Assembly (NCBI RefSeq): GCF_050947875.1 | Contig: NC_134568.1 | Coordinates: forward strand, 248,948,767-249,012,766 | Direction of reading: 5' to 3' | DNA from: Dermacentor variabilis | Lineage: Eukaryota; Arthropoda; Arachnida; Ixodida; Ixodidae | Length of the DNA: 64,000 nt | In this document: in pieces, positions 47,481-60,164 of the stretch | Layout: each line of letters starts with the position of its first letter | Position numbering within the stretch: position 1 is the first letter of the stretch | Program-made: the position numbers and the translations under genes | The notes under the pieces: model-generated | Told to the model about the DNA's origin: nothing | Seen by the model: only the letters and a program-made list of their open reading frames with translations | Database searches by the model: none

Positions 47481-50304
47481 CGATTACCCCCAGTGTAATA
47501 ATGGGCTGCGAAGGCGCTCAGTTGATAGCCCAACGGCGTAGGGGGGAAGGGACGGCGGCTTGCCTAACAGATTTATTCTCGCTTCCACGGCGCCGCGCTG
47601 TAGCGTAAGCGAAGCCATCCCGCTTATTCCTTCCGCGCTTGCAGCGCATGTTGATACTACCAGATACACGCCATACTGACGTCTTCATACACGAGTGCAA
47701 CGATAGCTTTATTTTGGCCCTGCACCTTCGGCCCTTTCCCGCGTTCAGGCGCACGTGCGAGCCGAGCAAGGGCGTAATAGATGCGAAATGCTCACCCCCC
47801 TTCTCTCTCTTTTCTTTCACTTGTTCTTGTTCGGTTTTGCTTTAGCTACAGCGAACACTCCCAAATTTCAGGCAGGGGCGAAGCATGTCTGCCTTTATCT
47901 ACATTTATGTCGAAGTTTGCGATTCCATGTCGGAAGGCGTGGATGCTTGATAGTTTCTCTGGTAATGGCGCAAACAAGCTCACCGCCGTTCTAGTTCTTT
48001 CTCCTATATTTATGCCATAGGTGTTAGGTTTGCACTGAATCGTTAAGCAAGTTGTCAAAAAGAAAATATTCGAAGGAATGCTTGATGGGAAAATGGCGAG
48101 ACCAGGGCTCAGGTGCGAAAATGCTGCATTGTATAAAACGTGTCGACATCGCTGTAGAAACATCGGAACTGACTTACACGGACGACGTTACCCGCCGTTG
48201 CCTCATGTAAACCCGTTTAACGACTGCAGAAGACTTGTTCACCTCGGCAACAGAAGATGTGATGATGCCATTAGTTTCTGTTAGAGTGTCGTTGTTCGCT
48301 ATTAACTAGAAGTTATGGGGAGTCATGTTGCAATCAAGCTCACAATTTTCATTTGAATTAATTCTACGGCCCTCTCTTGTTGCGTACATCTCCAGCCCTC
48401 GGCGAAGTGCATGTATTCGTTAATCTCTTCAGAGTCTGCTACACAACATACACGCGTCAATGCAAGAAGAGATAAAATCTCCCCTCATTCACCTCAAGAG
48501 GACTGTCTTTTATCCCTTCTTAGCCTTACTTTAGGACCCCCTCCCACACTCCCTTTTTTTTTATTTGCAACTCTGCGACCAAACGCAAACAAGGAAAGGG
48601 GGTCGCAGGATGATGGAGGCACGAAACAGTGTAATAACGTGGTATGCATATGCCCGGAGCCAACATTTAGACGAAGATAAGCCTTCTTGTGAGGACGTTC
48701 GCTGCGGACTGAGACGCTCCTTATTCGGCCTCTGTTGATGTCGCACACCAACGATTTGCCTTTGGTGTGGCAGCGAATGCAAACGACATCTACAAAGTTC
48801 TGCTGTCTCCCGTATTTTTTCGGCTGTCGCTTCGACCTACACAGCGCGGATGCAGGGCTTGTTCTTTGGCGAATACACTGCCCGTGTACGAAGGGCGCGG
48901 AAAAAAAAAAAAAAAAGACACACACCAGTGATATGTCCTTTTGTGTATTTGCGCGGTTCCCACCAAGATGCATCTGTACTAAAAACCCCAATCACCAGCC
49001 CTTATCAACAATGACGCGGAACAAGACACTGCAATGCGCTCTTAATCGGCCAAAAAGAAGCTTGCTGCACGTATTTAAACGCACATGAACAGAAATTGGA
49101 AACGGGTAGCGGAGGAGAGTTAACTAACGCTTGATGCACGGTGCAGATACGAACGCCAATAAAAGTTGTCGGATTTTAGTCCTGCGCAACGCAAGCAACA
49201 TACCGTGTGTGTTACTAAAACTAGAGAGGAGGAAAAAGCCAAGATACTTTGTTCCACTACACCCGTGCACGTAGGAAAGCACTAACACCTGGTTGCTGTA
49301 AGGATTGTGAAACTTTTTGCCGAACAAGCTCAGGAATTTGGCGCATTACCTTCGCGATGGTGTTAGAGCAGAGCACTGTTGAGAGCTGTTTGAAGCGGGT
49401 TTATTGCAAGGCGTCAGCGTGAACGACTGGGCCCTCCACATGAAAATGTTCTTGATACGCAGGTCAAATATTTAGTCTTAGCAGTAATGGTTCTCAAGTT
49501 CAATCAAAAACTTTTTTTTTACCTTTCTGGTGACATCATTATGCGGGTATGACACGTGTTCCATGACCTATTTCCAAATTAGGAAGGCGCCTTTGTCCTG
49601 TTTTACGGTAGCCGATATCTTTCCTTCACTGGAATATCATACTTCCTCCCCTCTCTTTTTATTTTGTCTACTGCCCGACTATGAACTCAGAAAACATAAA
49701 AGAAGAAGAAACGCCTCGCTGGCAGCGTACGCTGATATATCAGCGTGACATTTGGCAGGAGCTTTCCATTCAAGTGCTGTCTCCAATAGAATGCCTTTCC
49801 AGGGAGCGCTGTGTGGAAGCTGCTATCAGCTCAATGCCAGGATAAGAACGATTGCCCAGCACACCTGTGCAGAGAAGAGCTCTTGGCGAAGAGCTTTCCT
49901 TATCGATCGGCGTGAAAGCAGCCCGTAGGTGGGCGTACGATACGGGCACCGTGTGTCGATTGCCAGCTGTCTCCGAGATGATTGTCGAGCATCGAGGAAG
50001 ATTGAAGCTTCCGGCGCAAGTGCTCACAAGCCTATAACATCCCAGAGGTACACAAACAGAACCCAGTGGGAACCCATAATTGGCGTTAGGCAGCTGTGAC
50101 GGCCGCGTTCACTCGATTACCTTTTCACCGTCTTATTCGCACGAACTTGCGAAAAGACTGCGCGCAACGAGCACTTCAGGCGACGAGCACAAATTGCGCG
50201 ACTAGTCATAATTCAGGTGAAAATACATACAATGAAAGGGTCAAATTAAAAAAAAAAGAAACAGGGGCCGTAGCCGCAAGAAGTTCTTACGCTAAAAAGT
50301 CGTG
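47481..50304. other. Non-coding, no gene seen
   Basis: A run of about 17 A at 48900-48916. Open frames up to 165 codons overlap others on the opposite strand, without domains. Confidence 0.3.
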
Positions 50305-51075
50305 TTGTTGGGCGAGAGAGAGAGAGAAAACAAGGATAGGAAAGGTAGGGAGGTCAACCAGAACAGCATCCAGTTTGCTGCCCTACACTGGAGGTGGGGG
50401 AAAGGGGAATAGAAAAAGGAAAAAGGGAGAGACTGAGCACTGAGTACGTGTTGGAGGGACACCATACACAAGGACACTATAAACGGTCTCTTAAGCCGGT
50501 GCACTTCAAGTACTGCACTAGTGCGCGAATCGATTTTCGAGCCAGTGACGGGTGTGGCCACGGTCCGAGTATCTTTGACTCGGTGAATGGTCTCGAGTCC
50601 AGTCGGCGTAAAGTTGCCCGCAGAGAGAGGCGTCGGACATCGTAGCAAGGGCAGGTACACAATAGGTGCTCGATGGTCTCCTCGCACCCACAGGAGTCGC
50701 ACATCGGGCTCTCGGCCATTCCCATACGGTAGGAGTATGCGTTCGTGAACGCCACTCCCAGCCACAAGCGACACAAGGTTGTTTCGCCGCGGGAAAGGCT
50801 AGATGGCAGTTGTAACCGTAGCGTGGGGTCCAGTTTACGTAATCTGCAATTGAAGGCAGTTGAAATCCAGAGATGTTGTGACTTCTTGCGTGCAAGTAGG
50901 CGAAGTTCTCTGGCAGCTAGCGTCCGACCTCGCCAAAGGTGTTGGACGCGTCTTGGTATCTTCGTGGGCACACCGGAAGCCTTGTCAGCTAGGTTGTTGC
51001 CGACGATGCCACAGTGAGCAGGGATCCATTGAAATATAATGTGGTGTCCTCTTTCCAGAGCATGGTGGTGCACTT
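50305..51075 (-). pseudogene. LINE RNase H/C-terminal fragment with 3' tail
   Basis: An intact 198-codon frame (51073-50477) starts in late RNase H: ERGHHIIFQWIPAHCGIVGN then NLADKAS, which has the final catalytic Asp. Then LCRLWLGVAFTNAYSYRMGM and a Cys-x2-Cys...His...Cys knuckle (CDSCGCEETIEHLLCTC). RRLDSRPFTESKILGPWPHP and a stop follow. The tail carries the complement of GTAGGGCAGCAAACTGGA and GGTTGACCTCCCTACC and finishes in CTCTC. It is 5'-truncated, so the long frame is only a fragment of a polyprotein. Confidence 0.9.
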
Positions 51076-51100
51076 CCCTGGTTCATTACACCGAATAAAC

Positions 51101-51930
51101 TAAAGGAGGGAAAGAGAAAAGCAGAAGGCAGATAGGTTAACCAGAATAACGTCCGGTTGGCTACCCTACACCGCAGGAATGGGAAAGGGGAGAACAAAGA
51201 TGAGAGGGAGAGAGAGGAGGGAAGGAAAGAAGGAAATTGCGGTGAGTTCGCTGACGCGTGTGGTCTTATAGAAATTGCATTAATATTCACAGATGGTCGC
51301 ACAAGCCCGTCGTCCTTAAGAAGCACAAAAGCGCCTTCACCGCTTTATGGGCCAACGAGCGATGGGGCCGGTGTTCCAGCAGCACCTGCACAGAAAGTGG
51401 CCGATTGTCCAGTTTTTGGAGAGCTTTGGCAAGTTCTTGTCTTTCTGAGGCATATCGTGGACAGCAGCACAGCAGGTGGTCGATATTCTCTTCGGTGCCG
51501 CAGACCTCGCATGCTGCACTGTCAGTCACTCCAATTAATGTAGAGTATGCCTTTGTGAAGGCAACTCCTAACCAAAGGCGTCAGAGAAGCGTATAGCTTC
51601 ACGACGAGGAAGTCCAAGTGGAGGTCGGAGTTGCAGGGATGGGATTAATCGATGCAGTCTTGTAAGTCGTAAGTTTGGCGAGTTCCACTAGGTCAGTGAG
51701 AGACTGCGTGCCAGGTGTCGAAGCTGCCTTGCGGCGTCTGTCCTCGAAAGCGGAATTTGAACGCTGTGCTCTTCTTGATGTGCTTTTCGAGCAGCGTTAT
51801 CGACGGAATCATTGCTACTGATTCCACAATGGCCCGGTACGCATTGAAAAAGGACCTCGTGACCTTTTTGTTGGACATGATGGTAAAGTTTCGCGATTTC
51901 GTATGTCAATTGGTCATGACATCCGCGTCG
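51101..51930 (-). pseudogene. Second LINE fragment, head-to-tail with the first
   Basis: Minus-strand blocks: KGHEVLFQCVPGHCGISSND then VDNAARKAHQ (late RNase H), a degenerate middle, then CEVCGTEENIDHLLCCCPRY, LDNRPLSVQVLLEHRPHRSL and a stop at 51287. The tail has the complement of GTAGGGTAGCCAACCGGACG and GGTTAACC. It is more diverged than the copy at 50305-51075, and its 3' end lies only about 25 bp from that copy's 5' end. Confidence 0.85.
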
Positions 51931-51949
51931 GAGAACTGACTGCGTGCAC

Positions 51950-52043
51950 TAAAGGAGCGCAAAAAAGACACGGACAAGAAAGACACATGTGCTATTACTT
52001 GTCTTGTCTTGTCTTTTCCGTGTCTTATTTTTGCGCTCTTTTA
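51950..52043. repeat. Hairpin-forming repeat (AGCGCAAAAAAGACACGGAC arms)
   Basis: The left arm 51950-51985 pairs with 52003-52043 with a few mismatches and bulges. Both arms carry GAGCGCAAAAA and AGACACGG. It is probably a solo palindromic terminus of a MITE. Confidence 0.6.
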
Positions 52044-52059
52044 ATTTATTCCGTTCTTA

Positions 52060-52440
52060 TGCTAGAACGCTTCGTAAGAGCAGCTGCGACCCTGTCGTGA
52101 CCCCGGACATATTATTAGCGAAGACGGCTGGCCAATGGCAAAAAGCACACGAATGACCATCTTTGCGAATTCGACCCATGGGCAAGAGAACAGCGATGAA
52201 GGTATCGAGAGCTATTGTCTTATTATGAAACGTCGCTCTTACCGAATTGTTCATTGGAACTGATTTCGCTTTTGTTAACACTTGCTTAGGCGCTATGGTA
52301 GGACGACTATGCGCATGTGTCACAATAACCATAAAAAATAGCATACGCTTTCTGGGACTGCTATAAGAAATCCGCCACAACTGTTTCTGCGATTTCATGT
52401 GATGTATTTGTGAATTCAAGAGGGAACTTCGCTATACGCC
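52060..52440. repeat. Fold-back MITE-like repeat, copy 2 (partial)
   Basis: CGTAAGAGCAGCTGC, ATATTATTAGCGAAGACGGC, TGGCCAATGGCAAAAAGCAC and CTTTGCGAATTCG match, in order, the right half of the repeat at 4361-4634. The part after about 52190 has no match in the first copy. Confidence 0.5.
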
Positions 52441-52710
52441 CGGTGGGGGTTCGAGACAAAAATGACGGTGTCTTGCAGTAGCGCTTGCGCACGTTAATTC
52501 ATACAACAGTGCACTTTGAAGATGTAGGGAGTTAATATTCATTTCGCTGCCCGAACATAATTTTTCTCGTAGGATGTTTTGTACCAATAAATTGTGGAGC
52601 AGTTTTATATTCCTGTGAGCAATTAATGATATTTGTCAAAGCTCCACTGTATTCTTGTCCATGCGTGCCTCACAACGCGAAGAGGTTTCAACACTCGTAG
52701 TAAGACTCAC

Positions 52711-52870
52711 TGAGGCACTGCGCTACCTCTACAGCAAATTGAGCCGAATCGGTATACCTCGACACATTGTCCAGCGATAGTGTGCGGTACAGATGTCTAA
52801 ACTTCGAACTTCTCAAAAGTTTAGCATTGATTGCGTTCTCGTTTCTTAATTGGATTAAACTGTCCACCAT
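52711..52870 (-). other. Exon-like open segment between splice-like sites
   Basis: On the minus strand TTGTTTTAG precedes ATGGTGGACAG at 52870, and an open frame of 53 codons runs to a GTGAGT donor (52710-52705). The peptide (DSLIQLRNENAINAKLLRSS, then FRHLYRTLSLDNVSRYTDSA) has balanced, coding-like composition but no family I recognise. It could be an exon of an unknown gene or a transposase relic. Confidence 0.25.
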
Positions 52871-53491
52871 CTAAAACAAGCCGATTTACTAAACATTATG
52901 GAGTAGGGGTTATGGGGAAAGAGGGAGAGGGAATTGTGTTCGGCCGCAACAGTAATAAACCGAGAAACGGCGCGCACGTATACCGCACATCACCATGTCC
53001 AGTTTAGTACACTATATATACGCCAAAGCACCAAGCTGCGGGGGATACACGCCGAAACGATGGGCGCATATACAGTTGAATCGCTAGCATATACGCATTC
53101 TATATATATGCGTTCTCGTGCCTTGCCGCATCTTCACGTGCGTGCTCCTTGTGGCACCCTCGGGCTTTTTGATTTGGTTTTTCGCGTGCATACCCGCGCT
53201 GTAGCCCAGCCTCCCTTCGCCGCGCTCCGTCATCGCCCTCTCCACGACGCCTCTTTGCATTTCTTCCTCTCGGATGTGAGTGCATGCATGCATCCAGCTA
53301 CGGTATATGGCCAGCTGCGGCTTGTCTCTCGTCTCCTTATACACTTGCCTCTATAGTAAATAAATCTCCCTCGCTTGGGTTTCGCGAGGGCCGCGCAATA
53401 TTTATAGCGCTCCATAACTGCCGCCATGCGTCTCGTGGTCGAATGACCGCGGGCCAACGGCCTTGCCTCCCGACCTTGACAATACAGCGCA

Positions 53492-53506
53492 CCCCCCCCC
53501 CCCCCC
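53492..53506 (+). repeat. Poly-C run of 15 bases
   Basis: Homopolymer in a GC-rich patch (about 53100-53600). Confidence 0.95.
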
Positions 53507-56500
53507 GGGCGGCTGCCTTTGTCATGCGAGCGTCCTGCTTGAGACGACGAACCGGAGTCTTCGGGTGCGCTGCAGCTTCGAGGCATGGGGCTTGCTTTGC
53601 TCGTTTTCTAAGTGCTATTGTGGAGCTGCTCTTCTGTGAATATGTATATAACGCTTCTCGACCGGAACTCGTTCGTGATCTTCGGAAACGTAAAACTTCA
53701 GTTATCGTACTTAATTATGGAGATGTGTCGACAGCTTTCTCTGGTTGTATAGAGCTTGACATACGCCATGAGTGACGCGATTCTGTAAACCTTTCATGTA
53801 AACGGCAGAGCTAGTTTCCAAGCGTATACTGTTGCCCGACACCCGAGCGAAATTCAGATAATGGGGCTGACTGGTTTATCAGGAAAGGAATAACACGATG
53901 GCTCTGTTCCCCTTCAATAGCTGTTTAATTTGTTTTTATTTCTTTTATCGGTTCGACACTCACCGGTATCACCATAATCGTTGGAATGAAGGGGCGAACA
54001 GATACTGTGGAATTAAATCCATGTATAAGATGTCAGGACGGCCCATATAAGAGGCAAAAAATAATGTTTACGGGAAAAAATATAAAAATAAAAATAAAAG
54101 AAGTTATACATACAATGTTGACGTAAGAACAAAAAAGGTAGAGGTTCGGGGGGTGGGGAGGCGTAGCAGACGTAATTTTCTTCACAGCTTGCATTTGTCT
54201 AATTTCTTCCGTGGCCAATTGTGCGGAAAAGCACTTGCGCTTTCTCCCGCAACGATGACGAACCGACAGCAGGTAGCAGTGCTGGCTGTATGAAGGAGTG
54301 CCTCCTTTGAAGTAGTGCCTCAGCAAATTTATTCTGTGTGAATTCAAGAAGGACCGCGGCTGTACACACTTGAGACGATCCTGGTGCAGGGCAGACTGAA
54401 GGAGTCTCAAAACTGTCCGCACGCTTCTGCCTAGTATGTGTGGTTGGTTAGCGATCGTCCACACGTGAAGTGAAATGCTGGCGAGAAATGTGACATTGTC
54501 TAGCTTATAAAATCACCAAAAGAAATTGCCAGAAAGTTAACGTCAGTGAGGCTTCAATGGAGAGCTTATTTGCCTGTTATTATACAGTATAAGAAAACGC
54601 TATGGAAACCTGTTGTTTCCCGTGTTTGTACGATTCAGTTTATTTTAACCTATCACGGGGTCAGTGGGAGGGGGGGGGGCGTGATTTACGCACTGTGCTT
54701 GTTTGTTTTCAATGTGAAGCTTTGTGAGAGACCTTCTAAAAGCTTGCGCGCCATTTGGTCATGCCGTTTTAAACAATCCCACCCCGTCTCTATCGTTCTG
54801 AATAATTTTTCCTAAGTCTAAATGTGTACATAAGGATGACAAAGAAATTTTGGGGTAAAAACCATCGAAGATAGTCGACAAAGACAGCGACAGCTTTCTT
54901 GTGTAATCTGCGGTATATCCTCATGCCATCCGTAAATCACGAAACCTTATGGGCCCGCCACCAGACACACGAAGTGGTAATCTCGCTGCCAACCACAACG
55001 CCGAGTGATACCACGGCATAGTATATCTTGTAATCACTGCACCCCAGTTGAAACTTTTATCACAAAAGTTGCTCATACCCTGTTTTACATTCTTGACAAA
55101 GTTATCCCTTGGAATTTTGACAATGACAGCCTACAAACAAATTTCATGAAGCAAAACGCTGACAGCGCATGCATTTTATGTTAAATCTTCTCATACTTCA
55201 ATATTGAAAGTGCAATACAATTACAGAAACCTGAAAATGGCATTTTTTTTTTTTGTCGCGGCTGTGAACTACCTCTGGGGTCGGCCCACGCAATAGCGCG
55301 CTTCTACCAAAATGCTCGCCTTCGTGCATAGCGCTCGCCACCAGCGTTTACCGGTAAACATTACGGTTACATAAGCTGCAGTTGCTGGGAAGCAGGAGAA
55401 GCAGTCAGGGATCTTTCAATACTGTCGCGTTCCACTCTTAAAGGCGAAGCTTAAGCGTCCTCCGAATTTTTTCATCTTCTTTGCCAGCCCTACCTTTGAG
55501 CGGCACGATTGTAAGATTTCGGTCATTTGACCATGTTTGCCCGCTCCTCCACTACGTGGAGCATTGCAATCCTCACCAAAACAAAGCTGAAATGCAGCCT
55601 TCGAGATTCTCGGAACGATACGAACAGTGGCGTACTGCACTCTGATCGATGAATCGGTAAATTTAACCCACGATGCCGCAGCAAAATAGCATGTTTACGA
55701 AAAACATGCGCGCAAAAAGAAAAGCCGATGTTTGCGTTATCTCAAAACTACACCTGCGACTCCAAAACCGGTCGGCCACCGTGTGCACCGGTGCAAGGTA
55801 TTGACGCACGCGTAGTTATCATCTACATATCTCCTAAGACTTTGTAACTACGTTCTGAAAATTGCGGCATTGGGAAGAATACTTATATGTACTTCAAGGA
55901 TGCTCTCCTTGTAAGGTTGTTCGAATAGTTCGATTACGTAATCGAAACGAATACGAATATTCAAGAAAAATAACTTTCGAATATTCAATCAAATATAGAA
56001 TATTTGCTCATATCTAATCTAAAGTTTGTGCGGAGTCCGGTTAGTAAAAGATATAGGCTTATTTACATTGTTTGATACATGCATGTAATACCATTCACAA
56101 GCAAAGGAAGGGCACATCACCAGATGCACGCAAGGAGTTGCGTTCGTTGAAGCAGTGGAGTGTGGTCCTACAGCACCACGCATTGTATTAAAGGGGTTCA
56201 AATATGGTGAGGTTGACTAAATACTAGATTGCGTGCCTAAATTGTGACAAAAGAAAAAGAATCGTATATAGGCTTCCTAAAAGCGAAGTATTCTTATTAA
56301 ACGTCTAGAAATTATTGATCACGAGTTATCTGCTCCATGGTGTTCGCTTATAGGAACGGGTGCCTCTGCACAAAAACCGCACCGCAAAATGATTCGGAGC
56401 AGTCCTCACTTGCATCGCTCTCTCTACCTCGGGACCCCGATAAGTATTGCGATCCCTTTTATTCGAACAGAAGCGAATGTTCGACAATTTCGAATTGTGC

Positions 56501-56607
56501 ACTCCCGGATCGCGTACGAATTGAATAGAAAGGAGTGTACGGTTCGTATTCGAAATTTCAAATATTCGCACACGCCTATTTTAATACAAATAAAAGCCGA
56601 GTCCATA
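53507..56607. other. Non-coding, no gene seen
   Basis: A minus-strand frame at 54033-54464 (143 codons) is unrecognised. Around 55920-56000 and 56440-56580 the TCGAATA/TTCGAAT word recurs many times, giving a local AT-rich irregular repeat. Confidence 0.3.
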
Positions 56608-56741
<134 letters not shown>

Positions 56742-57060
56742 CCACTGCTCCGCCAAACGTTGTGCAGTAATTTGTACGTAAAGATTTGTCGTTGTTTTAT
56801 TACTTTTATAATTTCCACAGACTCCCACATAGTTGAAACATCGTTTGTATCTGGACGAAAAATTTCTATCCCAAAATTCAGCACCGCTGTATCTGCAACG
56901 TGTGGCTCGTGCGTGGTATCTGTCTTCGACTACAACTAAAGGCCTGCAAGCAAACAGTGCCGCTTCATTATCACCTCGTGTGTGCTCTATTGATAACCTC
57001 AAGCTGTTTCAGGGAGTTGCCAGTATTATTTCCACCCAATTTAAAAGCGATTCACACCCA

Positions 57061-57312
57061 CTGCGGTGGCTTAGCGGCTATGGTGTTACGCCGCTAAGCA
57101 CGAGGTCGTTGGTATTGAATCCCGGCCATGGCGGCAGCATTTCGATGGAAGCGAAATGCAAAAAAAAAAAAAAAATACGCCCGTGTCCCGTGCATTGGGA
57201 CACGTTAAAGATCCCCAGGTGATCAAAATTAATCCTGAGTCCCCGACACTACGGCGTGCCTCATAATCAAGTCGTGGTTTTGGCACATAAAAACCCGCAG
57301 AATTCAATTCAG
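57061..57312 (+). repeat. Ruka-like tRNA-derived SINE, copy 3
   Basis: Head CTGCGGTGGCTTAGCGGCTA then TGGTGTTACG, and B-box region TTGAATCCCGGCC. The body has ATTTCGATGG.AGCGAAATGC, a 16-base A run, CACGTTAAAGATCCCCAGGT, TGAGTCCCCGACACTACGGC and TCGTGGTTTTGGCACATAAA. The least damaged SINE of this family in the window. Confidence 0.9.
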
Positions 57313-57690
57313 AAGTGATTCATATGCAAGAAAGACGGACATAGTATCGAGTTCAATAGATTTTTGGCTCTCTTTAGATAAGACAGCTTCAGTATATAAG
57401 GGAGCCGCAATCGCTTCCACAAAACGGCAATACGCCGCGAGGGAGCGGGAAGGACGTATTGTAGTAATCGCGGGAAAGGAATGCGTCAAAATACACTATA
57501 TTTAAATAAAAATACAGGCTGTAGAAACCTCAATTTCTGCATGCCCTAAAATTACGCGAATTTCACGATTGGAAAATGGCGCGAAATGTGTATCCACGCG
57601 ATATATTCAGGGAAGAAATATGAGGACTATGCTGAAAACTAATATATGTATGAACGAGAAGAAAGAGAACTGAGGGGGCCGATTTTTATT
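57313..57690. other. Spacer, no gene seen
   Basis: AT-rich; nothing recognised. Confidence 0.3.
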
Positions 57691-57975
57691 AATCATATTA
57701 TAAGAAGCCAACGAAGACTACCAAGGCAGCGGATGCTGCACAGTGAAGTGCTGGCGGACCAACTCAGGGCTGTCCAGAGGGCCCATGTGACGGCAGAGGG
57801 GCTCGGCCTCTCTGTACCGACGTGGGAGCGGCCCGCATCAGTCCCAGACTGATCCCTCAGGACCTAAATAAAGTTATTCATACCATACCAAGGAGAAAAT
57901 ATGAGAAATTACTTGTACTTACTAATTGAATTAAATAAGTTATGAATAAATGGAAATCAGAATAAATGGAAAAAC
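57691..57975. mobile_element. Relic of the tRNA-bearing MITE family, split by a LINE
   Basis: The left piece AATCATATTATAAGAAGCCA then ACGAAGACTACCAAGG is a diverged copy of the MITE terminus at 28488. The right piece (57886-57975) has GGAGAAAATATGAGAAATTA, CTTGTACTTA and GGAAAAACAAC. It matches the reverse complement of the MITE interior at about 28700-28780. A LINE fragment lies between them. Confidence 0.7.
57727..57885 (+). pseudogene. LINE C-terminal fragment inserted in the MITE relic
   Basis: An in-frame peptide RMLHSEVLADQLRAVQRAHV then TAEGLGLSVPTWERPASVPD and a stop is followed by AATAAAGTTATTCATACCA. The octamer TACCAAGG occurs on both sides (57719-57726 and 57886-57893) as a target-site duplication. 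It is the same family as the 2.6-kb LINE at 37660-40296, in the opposite orientation, and retains only the last 159 bp. Confidence 0.85.
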
Positions 57976-60164
57976 AACTCGAAGGCGCCACTTCGATTTA
58001 CTTTGCTGCGGGAGCTTGCGCTATGCCAGTCCTCTCAAATGCGGTGCAGGAATTCTCCAGCCTCGCCGAGAGGTAGTGTACCGTACTTTGATGAGCCAGG
58101 CGGCGTGCGTTGGCTTGATCGGTGAGGCCGTCAGAGGCACCTTGTCATCCTTGCCTGGCTCCATGCAGCTGTGCGGCTGTGTCAGCGTTACAACGCGGGA
58201 ATTTGGTCATCATATCGGACACTAACATGCTGTTAAAGTGCAAGTCAAAGGGCTGCAACATGGCTTGTACACCTAGCGAGTACGACCACGCAAAGATTGT
58301 TGTTGTCTCTCAGTTTCTGGAGGAGAGTACCATCGGTAAGCCGTGGAAACATCGAACCCTTGGCATCGGAGGGCTGCCTGAATGTTTCGCGCCGCCGTTC
58401 CAACGACCCCAACGAATGGGGTCGACCCCATTCTCCATGTAACGGACCCTCGTGTCGGTGGAGCTCCAGTAGTTTTGAATGAAGAATGTCCCAAGAAGTA
58501 GGAAAGACTGCTGTCACATGACATATTGTTTTCTTTCCTTGCTAGATTACTTCGGGTTGTACAACCGCTACCGCGTAGAGAGCTAAACTGATGGCACTTT
58601 TTTCGAAAAGGCAGAAATAGTTTTTTTTTTAATGCCAAGTAACTTTAGCGGCCCAACTGAAGTCGTACGGCATAAGCCTGAAATCGCAAAGTTTAGTAGC
58701 CACGAATATGACCAAGATCCCCAATTTGCGGACTATGTGGGCCCTGAAATCGTTTATGGTTTTACAATAGTTTATTTCTTTCCATGCGAAGCGGCAGTAT
58801 TACTTAAAGTTGAAGTTACGGCGCAATTAAACTGAATAGAACTACGCAACTTTGCAATGCATTGAGTGACTCACCAAATGCTTGTTTTCTTGTCGTTTTT
58901 CTTTCAATAAATTATTTATTGGATTCTTTGTTGTCTTTATCTTTCAATGGCAAATGTCACAATGCATTTTCCAACAAACGTTCACATAAATATATCTTAC
59001 TTATCGATCTTATTCCTGTCAACACACATTGTCACGAAGAGAAGCGTTTTGTGTTAATGGCATCTGGGTTTTATCGACATTACGAAGACTGTCATTGAGA
59101 AGCAAGAACGCATATTGCACAAAGTAGAATGGACCTGAATTTTTACATTTGCAGAGTCATCTCATAGCAACATTTGACGAATACTCTCCGATGTGCCTGG
59201 AATTTCAAGTTTCACCACATTTTCTACGCTTGTGTTCACAGTTCAAGTGTCTTAGATTACGCATTGTTTTTATATATATACACGTAGATGAGGCCGTTGA
59301 TTTACTTTTGATCCACATTTGCTCAAAACATTTCCTTGTCTCTCATTCATGCTCGCAATGCGGTCATCGAGGGGACAGAGGTGGGGAAATGTACTCGTGG
59401 AAAGCGGTCTGCTCAACTGTGCTGGAAGTTCGGCCGAATGCATGTCGCTACGTGTTCTCTTCGACCTCTGCTGAAGTCGTACGTTTGTGACGCCGATGGT
59501 TTCACCAATATGGTTACCATAACTAATAAATTCCGCGCTCGCCTTACGTCACACGGTAAAGCTAATGTGCACACATCTGGTGCATCTTGGACAGTAACAG
59601 TAGATCAGTAGCGGAAGCACTGTGGTAAACAACAAAACCAAAACACCGGCCTTTTACCAACCGTTGTCGTACGTGAAGACTCAACTTTGCATCGGGCCCC
59701 TGTTTCACGGTGCGCGGCATGCAGACCTGCCACTTGTATATCAGTACTCATAGCGCCTCCTCAGAACAGAAGGAAACCCAGGGATGAGCTGTCTTTTCAA
59801 GTCAGCTCTTATTTCTCACTATAGTATGCTTCGAACATGAAAAACCTATTGCGTACTGAAGTACAACAACGAGATGTACAAAGCAACATCTCCTTGTAAG
59901 GAGACAAAGTGACCATTTCCTATAATTTGTTCTCGTAATAACCGCTTTAGTTAATCTGAACACATAGATTAACATGGCCGATAGCGCGGCGGTTGCCTAA
60001 ATGTTGAATCTCCGTCGTAAAGTGCGGCGTCATCTAGCAGCATCCGAAATATCTATACTTTACGGGCGCATTTTATTCGTCGGTGACGGTAAGATGAGCT
60101 CATACAAATTGGTTTTACATTTTTAGAAAGCTGGGGTGAAAACAATATGATGCTTCTACATGCC
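57976..60164. other. Non-coding, no gene seen
   Basis: Short unrecognised frames only; the frame at 58273-58638 (minus) has no domain. Confidence 0.3.

Noticed and set aside
54033..54464. 143-codon minus-strand frame with basic composition
   Set aside because: No recognisable domain, no flanking splice sites at its edges, and its end runs into low-complexity AT-rich sequence.
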